The notes under the pieces were generated by a model. It made no database searches. It was not told where the DNA came from and saw only the letters and a program-made list of their open reading frames with translations. The translations under genes and the position numbers were made by a program. From Pseudo-nitzschia pungens (Eukaryota > Bacillariophyta > Bacillariophyceae > Bacillariales > Bacillariaceae): a stretch of 64,000 nucleotides of DNA. This document shows, piece by piece, positions 42,787 through 53,200 of this stretch (position 1 is the stretch's first letter; each line of letters begins with the position of its first letter). Where the stretch lies: NCBI GenBank assembly GCA_037355855.1, contig CM074758.1, positions 7,537,001-7,601,000 of the forward strand, read 5' to 3'.

Positions 42787-44293
42787 CTAATCACAAAATC
42801 CACAAGTCTCTCTACACGTGGTCCTCACACCAAACTCCTCACATCTGACCTCGCGGTTCTTTTTCACCCATTTGCACTTTTTGTCACTGCCATTCACATC
42901 GAATTTCTTCGGCGCATCGACACATGCATATTCGCTGCATTTACCGCAAGTGAAAGGACACAATTTTTGAAAGGCCTTTTTTTTGCATAATTTATTTTGC
43001 CTGCTTGTACTTTGAGCCACCCAATTGCATGACCTATATTTCTTTCTGTACACGAATTCAATTTCGGAGTCTTGACAAGGAGTTGCGACCGGGCTTTGGG
43101 TTGGGCTTTGGGTTGGGCTTGGGGTTGGGCTCGGGATTTGAGCTCGAGGGCATTGGAATGAAGAACAATCACATTGACTCGATGTTGGACAAGGGAAGGT
43201 AACGTCGGCAGGAAAGACCCTCGATATGATCGAATACAAACCGTTGTCATACGATTGCAATTCCGCTTTTGTATTTGCTGATGAAAATATGTTTGCATCG
43301 TAGAAGCTTTGAACACCTTCGGCCCAGAATTCCTCATGATTCGTTGCGGCATAGGTCTGTAAATAAGGCAACGCAAGAAAGATGAAGATTGAGTGAGGCA
43401 CCAAAGCATCAATTTTTGTATCATGTGAAAAAGAGACGCATACCCACTTACACCTTCCCAGAGTTTATTAACTATCACAGATGCCTGATACAAATCCCTT
43501 AACGCTAGATCCAGGTCATCCGAGCCGTTCAACTCAATCATTCTCTGTAAAGGTAGCTTGCCTCCTGAACCTTGAAGTGAGTGGGCTGTTTCGTGAATAC
43601 AAATATTCTCGCCTTTGTATACATCATTATCCAAACACAACAAGTTCTCTTCCGCACAAGAAGTGACGGGAATCCATCGCGTCGCTCCCACACCTCGTGC
43701 CCAGTTCCAGTCGTTGCCTAGCTCGGAATACTCCGGAATATCAGTCAAAAGTTCATCTTTTCCTATCACTGCCAGGTGCACTCCCTCTTCAACGAGATTG
43801 TTCAAGAGATCGGGTCTTCCTTCAGTCATTTTAGCGAAGGTAAGGGCGGCTTCGTACAGAGCGTCGTCGCTCACTGCAGCTGATGAAGCAATCACGAAAC
43901 CATCCACATCGACGACTTTTCCATAGAAGGGATCTAGATTGTAGCCCACAGCGCTTACTACGCTGTAGCAGCAGGATCCGCAAGATATTGCTGCACTGCG
44001 ATTTGTTGTGCGCTTTTTCTCTCTGTGGGGCAATTGGTCGGCAGATGGCAGCGGCTTCGGCTTCATCAAAATAATATTCTACACCAGAGAACAGAGAAGT
44101 TAATTTAAATTTGAGTATGAATATAATAAAAACTTCAGTGCTTTTACATTGTGGAAGTTTCATCAAAGTTGGAGGGCTGTTTCTCTCGTCTTACCTCTTC
44201 CAAGGGCTCTGTTGATAGAATTTCATGAGCACATCCATTGAAGAGTCCTGAGAAAGCAAAAGAGCTGATCAAAATGAAGAGTGTCTTCGTCAT
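42787..44293 (-). CDS. Secreted HExxH metallopeptidase-like protein with two ShK-like modules (3 exons)
   Basis: Exons 44195-44293, 43452-44078 and 42787-43356, all introns GTAAG...AG, all phase 0; 431 residues. Exon 1 encodes a signal peptide (MTKTLFILISSFAFSGLFNGC). The body has RWIPVTSCAEENLLCLDNDVYKGENI, the zinc motif HETAH at 195-199, and about 50 residues on, across the exon 2/3 junction, YAATNHEEFWAEGVQ, whose acidic residues could give the third zinc ligand as in gluzincins. I cannot name the peptidase family. A Pro/Thr/Ser linker leads to two six-cysteine modules at the C-terminus (ending CPFTCGKC and CRETCGFC), the ShK-like fold diatoms often attach to secreted enzymes; this does not imply a toxin. 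Likely an extracellular or cell-wall protease. Base composition is more AT-rich than neighbouring genes. Confidence 0.8.
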
Positions 44294-44745
44294 ATTCTGA
44301 TTTAAATCGTTGTAGTCGTTTCAAGTTTGAAGAAGAGTTGTTGACGAGTTATGAGAGCTAAGAATATGTCATCGAAATTGGTGTAAAGGTGTTTGTTTGT
44401 TTGTTTATGCTGGTTTTGTAACTTGCAAAATGTATCCGATACAGTAATCGCATGTACTACGTATTCTTTAGTGCGAAAATACTCAGGATTCGAAAAACGA
44501 TCGGATGCCAAGCACGGAGAACGAAGGAATCTGTGTTTGGAACAGAGACCATAAATGATGCTTCATGATAATAAGAACAGCATTTACGTACGATACGGTA
44601 TCCAAAGAAATCAATAATAGAAATAAGAACTAATTACTATTATTATATACTGTATTTGCACCGAAGACTGATAAGTTCTAGAGGACGACTGCTTCAAGCC
44701 TGTAGCTCTATTCGTGTGTTGTAAGTTACGTAAGATTGGAATTTA

Positions 44746-44843
44746 GATACTACGGAATTCCTATCAGCTGTCCCCCGGTTTCCGTAGAAATTAGTAGTTG
44801 AGGATGTAGAACCGGGGGACAGCTGATAGGAATTTGTAGTATC
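44746..44843. mobile_element. MITE of the CAGCTGTCC family, copy 2
   Basis: About 98 bp. Left end GATACTACGGAATTCCTATC then AGCTGTCCCCCGG; right end CCGGGGGACAGCTGATAGG, then AATTTGTAGTATC. Nearly perfect 33-bp inverted ends. Confidence 0.85.
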
Positions 44844-45540
44844 ATCTGAACGGGAACAAACTACTGTACCGTAGGATTTATTTATTCATTCATTCACTCA
44901 TTCATTCTCTTCGATCGAACATACCGTACGGTAGGGTAAGTCTACAGTAAGTTGATTGTAGAACATCTTCGAAATTTGAGTTGTGCTCTTTGACTAGTCT
45001 TCTGGATACGGAAGGTGATGAGAATGTAGTCAATGAGTGATTCCCGAAATACATAACACATTATTTCGACCCACACAAAAAATGTCACTTTGGATTCCCG
45101 AAAACATAAGGAGATATATTAAATGTCTTTTCACATAAAAAGTGGTAGTGCCGTCTGTCCGACTACGACTTGACATAAACATAAATCGGAATCGCGCGCC
45201 AAAAAAATCTTTAGATGCGCGCGTTGGCAGATAATAGATAATTTTGGTTTCTTTCGACAAGATTCCAAATTCCAAAATATGCCTCGTCCGTTGGAACTTA
45301 TCTAGGCTTGTCCGTTGGGTGCGCAATTTTTCTATGTATTAATTAATTTCGGGAATGATTATATGTATTATCTCGATATGACATTTCGGGAATCACTCAA
45401 TTACCTTCGTCGCATAATTTATTACGGATTTTTTCTCAATCAAGGAGTTTTTCCAACGGTCATAAAGAACTTTCGTTGTGGTCAAAGGTCGTTGGTCATA
45501 GATAACCTTTAACTTCGTGAGAACCAGTACGTAAGAACCT

Positions 45541-45644
45541 TACTACGGAATTCCTATCACCTGTCCCCCGGCTTTAGTAGAAACAAGTACTTCGTAGCAG
45601 TTAGGATGTAGAACCGGGGGACAGCTGATACGAATTTTGTAGTA
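45541..45644. mobile_element. MITE of the CAGCTGTCC family, copy 3
   Basis: About 104 bp, left TACTACGGAATTCCTATCAC, right CCGGGGGACAGCTGATACG then AATTTTGTAGTA. Same layout as copy 2, 800 bp away, with a slightly longer centre. Confidence 0.85.
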
Positions 45645-46337
45645 GGGCCTTAGTCGCATTGTTGTACGGTATGTCACTTTGTATTTCGAACAGGTGTACG
45701 AATCGTGTATAATTAGTACCAATTGTACACAGATTCCAGTCAAGTACAAATTGTACACGAATTCCTGTACAAAATTATACTTATAAGGATATAAAAATTA
45801 CTTAGACTCCTCTCTAAATTAGTATTTATGTTACGAAAAATGTTACCACTATTTCGCGTGACGTTCTGAAGACTGTCGGTCTTCTTTTTTTAAAAAAAAA
45901 AAAAAAAAAATAGAAATAATAATTACGAAGTAGTTAAGAGTACTACTAATACTAATATTAGTAGTAATACTAATTCTTGTATGATTGTAAGATTAGGTCT
46001 ACCAGTACTAGTTTCTGTGTTTTCATTAGGGTGTAACAGCTACAAAAATGAATCATAGGGAAATTACCTTCATCAATAACAAAAAAAGCAGTTAGGCGAA
46101 CCAAGAAATCAAAAAAATATAGAAGCTCACTAAAGAGCTGTCTGTTTATTTTCATCTGTAAGTCAGAAGGCTACTTGTAAGATCTTACCTATGACACGCT
46201 TTGCCTTACTAGTTGAATCATTGTCAAACATTCCGAATACTTCGTATTATTCAATAGTACATTAGGTAGTCTGTAACAAGGTGATTCGAATACCAATACT
46301 CGAAAAATCATGACTTATTATGCTTTACCTGGTACCA

Positions 46338-46885
46338 CCAGTTGATTCTAACATTGACACTAGGAGAAAAAAATAACATTAATGAATTGTATGCTGATGG
46401 TGAGTCTATCATTGCTACAAAATTCCTATCAGCTGTCCCCCAGTTGATTCTAAGGTTCACACGAGATGAATCTAATAACATTCATTGTATAATATGATGG
46501 TGCTGAGTCTATCATTAGTTGATGATAAGGTTGTCACTAGACGAATCTAATACCACTTCTGATATTATTGGATTGCAGATCTATCATTAGTTGATTCCAA
46601 GATTGACACTAGATGAATTTAACATCAATTCTTGTATATGATTGTAAATCTATCCTTAGTTGATTCTAAGGTGAACACTAGATGAACCTCATAATATTGA
46701 TTGTATTTTATGGTGAGTCTACCATTAGTTGATGATAAGGTTGACACTGGATGAATCTAACAACATTATCTGTATATGATGATGAATCTATCCTAAGTTG
46801 ATGATAAGGTTGACACTGGATGAATCTAACAGCATTATCTGTCTATGATCATCTATCCTTAGTTGATGATAAAGTTGACACTATG
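46338..46885. repeat. ~69-75-bp minisatellite, about 8 diverged copies
   Basis: Each copy starts AGTTGATKMTAAGGTTGACA (starts near 46340, 46442, 46517, 46589, 46658, 46727, 46796, 46861) and ends GTCTATCATT. The 102-bp first interval carries a partial MITE end (AAAATTCCTATCAGCTGTCC, 46419-46438). Confidence 0.8.
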
Positions 46886-47250
46886 TCGATAGATGAATAT
46901 TATCGTCTAGTCGCGGCGGTGCCCACGAACGGGGGTATACCCCACCGCTTTTTGGAAAAATCCTAACTTCTAAAGTATTGATCCAATAGCAACAAGTAAT
47001 GGCTCTTTAGAAAGCTCTCACTTCTATTCTTTCAAACTATCTGCATGTTTCCTCTCTTGTTACAAATCTTTCCTCCCTAGTGCTCGTCTAGGAAGGCCCG
47101 TCGCACTGCAGTCTCACACAAAATTATCACGTTCTGTAAAACTGAAACAGCCAGAGTGTCTATCTCTCAAGAACTTTAGATAAATGAGCTGTCCAAACAC
47201 CCGTTTGGTCGATTCGCTACCAAGTTACCAGGAGCGCCATAGTGGTTCGC

Positions 47251-50200
47251 TTAGGTTGCATCTGCCGGAGCTGCTGCTGTTGTTTGTTGGACACGATTGA
47301 TAGGAATCGACCACTGTTGTCGCTTTTGGCGCATTGGTGTCAAGATGTCCCACGGAGCCACTTGCTTTCGAGACGAAAATGAATTGTTGTTTGCTTTTTC
47401 GTTGCTACTCGGTTGCTTGTAATAGTTCTTTGCCATGGGAATCCTCTCGAGAGGTTCGAACAAATCGAGAGCTTCCCCCTCGATACGTTGGTATAGATCC
47501 AGACACACGACACGAGTTTCGTCGTCCAGCATGGTGTGGCGATCCTTCGAAAGCACTCGTTGCAGTGTCATCGAGGCAGTATGCAACAAACTGAGGGCTC
47601 GACTCCTTCCGCGTTCGTCGGGATTTTCCTCCGCCGTCAAGACCGCCATCATCCAAAAACAGAGCACAGCGGTCTGCTCGCGTTCGAATGACGATGTTGT
47701 GAGATTCCCGAGGACTGTTGGTGTTGGATTCGAAACGGAGATAGCTTTGGGGGTATTCCGGCGACGTGATATGAATGATGGACCGTTTTCCTCGTGGGGT
47801 AATGCTGATGGTTTCTCGTCATTCAAGGGAACGATATAAGTTTGAACTGGAGTTGGTGTTGGTGTTGGTGTTTTCACTTCCATCGTCGGCGGCGTGATTT
47901 TCTTTGTCGTTGCGATTTGCTCGTCCAACTCTTGCTCCAGACACGAAGCCAAAGTTTCCAATAGTTTGATGGCTTGGGTTCTCTTTCCAAGTTCTCGAAG
48001 GCATCTGGCGAGCGAAAAGGCTACGGACGCAGCGTTGGGATGAATGAGTGATTCCGCTCCTATCCACCCTCGCAACGCAATATCATACTGCGAATGCGCC
48101 AATGACCAATAATAGCGTGATGATGTCCTTTTGATTGATCTAGAACGATGAAAAGTTCCCGCATGCTTTGTGGTGTCCATTTCTTCGCTAGCTGAGAGAC
48201 AGTTGGCAAGGACCGAAAATGAGTCAGCAACAAGGGAGTGGTTCAGAAGAGTAATCCGGTGATTCCGACCCAAGAGTTTCAGAAAGTCCCGGGAGAGATC
48301 TTCTTGAAACTTGTTGCAAAATGCCTGCATGATGCCAATTGCGTCAACACAATCGTCAAAGGAAACGACGCGGTTTAGATGATTTTCTCGAAAAAGCTCA
48401 AACAGTCGTCGATCAAAAAACAGCGACTCGGTCTCGCTCAAGTAACTCGAAAGTAAATCGAATGTTTGGGAAATGATGGATTTGGCGGTATCGATATTGT
48501 GCGCTTCGGTCAAAGCACCCGCAAGGTCCAGCATAGAGCTGAGTGTCGTGGGGTGACAACGGGGGAGATTTTGTTCGCAGCGAATTAAAAGAGAACACAA
48601 AACATCTGATGCCTTTGTCCAATCTTTTTCAGCTGCCATGTTGCATGACAGTTGCTTGAGAACTTCAACGGGCAAATTGAGTGCTCGATCAAAGAAGTTG
48701 CTCGAACCGTATTCAAGCCAACCGATCATTCCAATGGAGGTAGCTTGGTTACTGATTACGAGACTCCGTAACAGTAATCTCCTTGAAACAGATGCAATCT
48801 TAATTGGCAATAAAACTCCGTCATCTTTTGCAGAGTCTGGATCATCGTCAACATGTTTTTGAAAAGCGGAAGCGAGTAAGTGAAGGCAGTAAAGTGCAGG
48901 CACATCTCTTGGATTCGAAACAGCTTCCACGATTCCTGCTCGAAACACCGCAGATATCAATGTTTTCATTGAAGTATCATTCCTTTCTGACCCCTCTACA
49001 TTTTCGGGCGTCTCAACAGCAATCTCGTTTGTTGGCGAGAGGTTTGGTCGATCTGCCTTCTTGTCGGACTTTCGAAGCGCAGCTTGGGCGGCAAGTGCGG
49101 CAATTCCCCCCACTGGTTGCTTTGGAATATCCTTCGGAGATACTTGTTTCTCGTTTTTACTTAATGCTGCTTGAGCATCAACCGCACCTATTCCATTGTC
49201 TGGTAGTTTGGAAGGATCAAGTCGAGGTCGTTGATTCTCTGACTTTTTCAATGCTGCCTGCGCAGCAAGAGTGGCTATTCCACCAACTGGTGGCTTAGAA
49301 ATATCATCTTGTTCTGCTTTCTTCTTGGATTTTGTCAGAGCTGCCTGAGCCGCAAGTGCGGCGATGCCCCCAACTGGTGGCGTATCATCACTCCTTTGGT
49401 TTGAGTGATTCTGTGACCTTTTTGTGGCAGCTTCGGCTGCAAGTGCAGCAATACCTCCGACTGGTGTTTTTGGGACAGCATCGTTGTTTGCTTTCTCTTC
49501 CGATTTCTTGACAGCAGCCTCGGCGGCCAGTGCAGCGATGCCTCCGACTGGTGGATTCCTACCGTTTGGGTTGGTTGCATGCTCTGTGAATTTCTTCAAT
49601 GCAGCTTGAGCAGCAAGTGCAGCAATTCCTACTTCAGGTGACTTGGGTTCATCGTCATCTGTCAACTCCCTCTCTGACGATGAGTCTTCACTATCTTGAA
49701 GGTCTTTTGACCTCTTGATTTCATCCATCAGAGAACTAATTCCATTTGTACGAGACTTTTTCATAGTAGGTTTCCGCATTGCCATGCCTCGAACAGGTCG
49801 CTTTGGAACATCCTCCTCAGCTGCTTCTTTCTGAGACTTTTTCAAAGCAGCTTGCGCAGCCAGTGCGGCAATGCCACCAGCTGGTGGCTTTGAAACATCC
49901 TCCTCAGCTACTCGATTCCCTGATTTTTTCAAAGCAGCTTGCGCGGCCAGTGCGGCGATGCCCCCAGCTGGTGGCTTTGGAACATCCTCCTCATCTGATT
50001 CTTTCTTAGACTTTTTCAGAGCAGCTTGCGCGGCAAGTGCAGCAATGCCCCCAGCTGGTAGCTTTGGGGCATCCTCTTCAGCTACTTCTTCCTTAGACTT
50101 TTTCAGAGCAGCTTGCGCAGTAAGTGCAGCAATTCCTCCCGCTGGTGGCTTTGGAACATCTTCCGCGGCTGCTTCTTTCTTAGACTTTTTCAAAGCTGCC

Positions 50201-53200
50201 TGAGCTGCAAGTGCAGCAATGCCCCCAGCTGGTGGCTTAGGAATATCCTCCTCAGTTGCTTGATTCCCTGATTTTTTCAACGCAGCTTGCGCGGCCAGTG
50301 CAGCAATGCCCCCTGGTGGTTGTGGAACATCCTCCTCAGCTGTTTCTTTCTTAGACTTTTTCAAAGCAGCTTGCGCAGCCAGTGCAGCAATGCCCCCAGC
50401 TGGTGGCTTCGGAACATCCTCCTCGTCTGATTCTTTCTTAGACTTTTTCAGAGCAGCTTGCGCGGCCAGTGCAGCAATGCCCCCGGCTGGTGGCTTTGGG
50501 GCATCCTCTTCCGCTGTTTCTTTCTTACTCTTTTTCAGAGCAGCTTGCGCGGCCAGTGCAGCAATTCCTCCCGCTGGTGGCTTTGGGACACCTCCTTCCT
50601 CGGTTGCTTCTTTCTTAGACTTTTTCAAAGCTGCCTGAGCTGCAAGTCCGGCAATTCCTCCCGCTGGTATTTTGGATGACGGTCGAGAATCACGTGTTTT
50701 TTCTATTTTCTTTGGCGTCACAACTTCACCTTGGGTTTTGTCGAGGAGATGTTCCTGTTTTTGTTCTGATCCAACGTCTACATCATTTGATATCGACAGG
50801 ATGGAACGGACGAAGCTACTCGACGAGACATCAAACATAACTCCACTAGCTGACGATGCCTGGTGCTTTCTTTTCTCCATTTCCAAAGCCACCAAATCTT
50901 GGTGCAGTAAATAACCTTCTGCACCCATAACGTCAAACAGCTGTGCTATTTGAAATTGAATTTCTGCACGAAAGAAATGTTAGCGACAAGAACGGGACAA
51001 CATTCACTGCACCAATCCTGCATCGATACTTACCAGCTATGAGACCACATTCCAACCGTATGTTGACGAGGATGTGGCGGTACCCAGTGGGAAGAGCACT
51101 ATAGATTTCGTTGCCGACACCTGTAGTTCGAAACAGGTTTTTCAATCGCGCTATCAGGAACGAAGGGATTGACTTTGTTTGCTTACTCCCCTTCTTCCGC
51201 CCAATACAGCCAGCCAGATTGTGCAGAGAATACAATCCACATATCAGTGAAGATTCGTCGGGAAACGTGATTTCCCCTCTCAGCACGTCTTTCACCTGCA
51301 ATACATCTCCGTCGTACTTTCTGATTGCCTTGCTTCGAATCGATGCGTAGTCTTTCACTCCACAAGAGGATGTAATGTCGTTGCATTCGAGACCGTTGCA
51401 GGATGGGCCATTCTGAGTGGAAAAATTAACGATCGCATTGATGATTCGTTCGAGGTTTGGGAGCTGTGCTTTCGCTTCACTATGAATGTCTGTGATAGTT
51501 GGGGGATTTTCGTTGTCACCATTCTCGAGGGTATCGGGCATGCTGTGGCGCACGACGTGTTCCTCGTTGGAATCTTTTCTTCCTGCGAAGGAAGAACTCC
51601 CGGGACCAATGTCACACAGATACCTCGTCAGCACCAAAAAACTTTCGTCGTCCATATCGTGGCGGTCACCGTCGGTGGATCTCAGCAACGGGTAGGCCTT
51701 GGAAGAAACGAAATCATTCGAAAAGACCGCGAAATTCCCGGAATCAAATCGAAACTGAATGGTAGACGCGGAAGACGAGAATTCGTCCTCGGTGTCAAAC
51801 AATCCGGCATGCCTCGTCAACTCGGATGGTTGGATCGATGACGGCCTCGTCAACATAGCTTTGCACGATTCGGAATGCTTCCAGTTCGCGATGAGCTGAC
51901 GCCACAACAATGCCGATGCAGCTCTGGGTACGTTCGGTGACTTGGTCAGAGAAACATCCTTCAGGAACTCAATGTCTTCGACGGACGAGAATGCCGCGAG
52001 CGTTTCGTGGAAAAGGTCGGATCTGTCGAGCGCTTCCGTCATTTCTTCGGTATCGGGGACGCTCGGAAAATTCGCTTCCATGTCGGTATCCCAGCCAACC
52101 ATTTGACCCCCGTGATCAACAACGGGCGCCTCGGTTTGCTGCTTTTCGTCGACCAGCGATCGATTTTCGATCGGCGTCGTGTGCGGAGATTTTGTCGACA
52201 GGGTGTTGGTGTGGGACATCGACAACCTGCTGCTCCCTTGCTTGCGGAGTCGTCGATTCGGCCGCCTGAACATTGTCGACGATTTGGAGCTCTTTTGTTG
52301 GGTGCTAAAAGAACCCAATGAACCGTTGAGTGAAGGCGAAGAGGTGCTTCCTTGTCTCGGCCTCTTGCGCGGTCGTGAATATTCTTTTGAGCCGTGACTG
52401 CGCGCAGAGGACTGCCATTGGTGGTTGCTGTTGTTGTTGTTGTTGTTATTCATTTTTTCCTCGGCACCAGTTTCTTGGGATATTTCTCCCTTCCCCGGAA
52501 TGAAATCGAACATGGGAAAAAGTTCGTTCACGTCATCGTCGTTGTTTTTCGAACACCTCGGATGATCCCCGTCTTCGATCCGGAGGCACAAATCAACCTC
52601 GGGGGGTGACGACAACGAACTCCAACTGGACGAGCGAGCGTCGCGTTCCGTCCGTTGTTTGTCAAAGACGCTATCCGCGATGGGACGAGCATCCGACGGG
52701 TCAAAAAGGTCGCTTTTGTGGCTCTTGTCTCTCACTTCGATGTCGAATCCGGTGAGCTTTGTCACGACCATCTTGACGATTTTTTTTCGGTCTCGGAATC
52801 CGTTCCCGTCCAGATTTTGCACGAGAGAGCGCGGGTCCAACGACAACTTCGGGAGCGCAATTGTTTTCTCTGCCGTTTCTTTCGGTTGACCTCCGTCGCC
52901 ATCTCGCGCGATGCCAACTTCTTCGCGTTCGTACAATGAATCTTCGTTCAAACTATACAGGTGTTGTGAGGTCGTTGTTCTCGCTTTCTTTGCAGCTGCA
53001 TTGTTCTCGTCCTCCGCATTCCTTGCATTTTCCACTACCGTCGGTGGATCATCGGTAGCCGCTCCGGGTGATTTCCTTCTTTCTTCCTCGGTTGATGGAT
53101 GGGACCGTGCGTCGACATCCGTTGCTTTGTCATCCACCACCGTAGCATCGCTCTCGCTACCGATTTCGGTTTTGGTGTCGAGCTGTAGATTGTTGGCTTC

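Larger units (their letters stand above)
44294..47250. other. 3-kb gene-free region with MITEs and a minisatellite
   Basis: No supported gene. Apart from the repeats listed separately it holds a long A-run at 45891-45910, ACTAAT/ATTAGT words (45940-45975) and an AT-rich background. Confidence 0.55.

Noticed and set aside
44746..45644. The two MITE copies as ends of one larger transposon
   Set aside because: Each copy is a complete hairpin with both ends, and the 700 bp between has no coding content.
46338..46885. CRISPR-like array
   Set aside because: Units are diverged throughout with no constant repeat/variable spacer split, and the genome is eukaryotic.
47251..50928. Separate gene starting at ATG 50928
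   Set aside because: The codons just upstream read IQFQIAQLFDV after a good acceptor and complete a domain signature with the left exon, so the ATG is internal.
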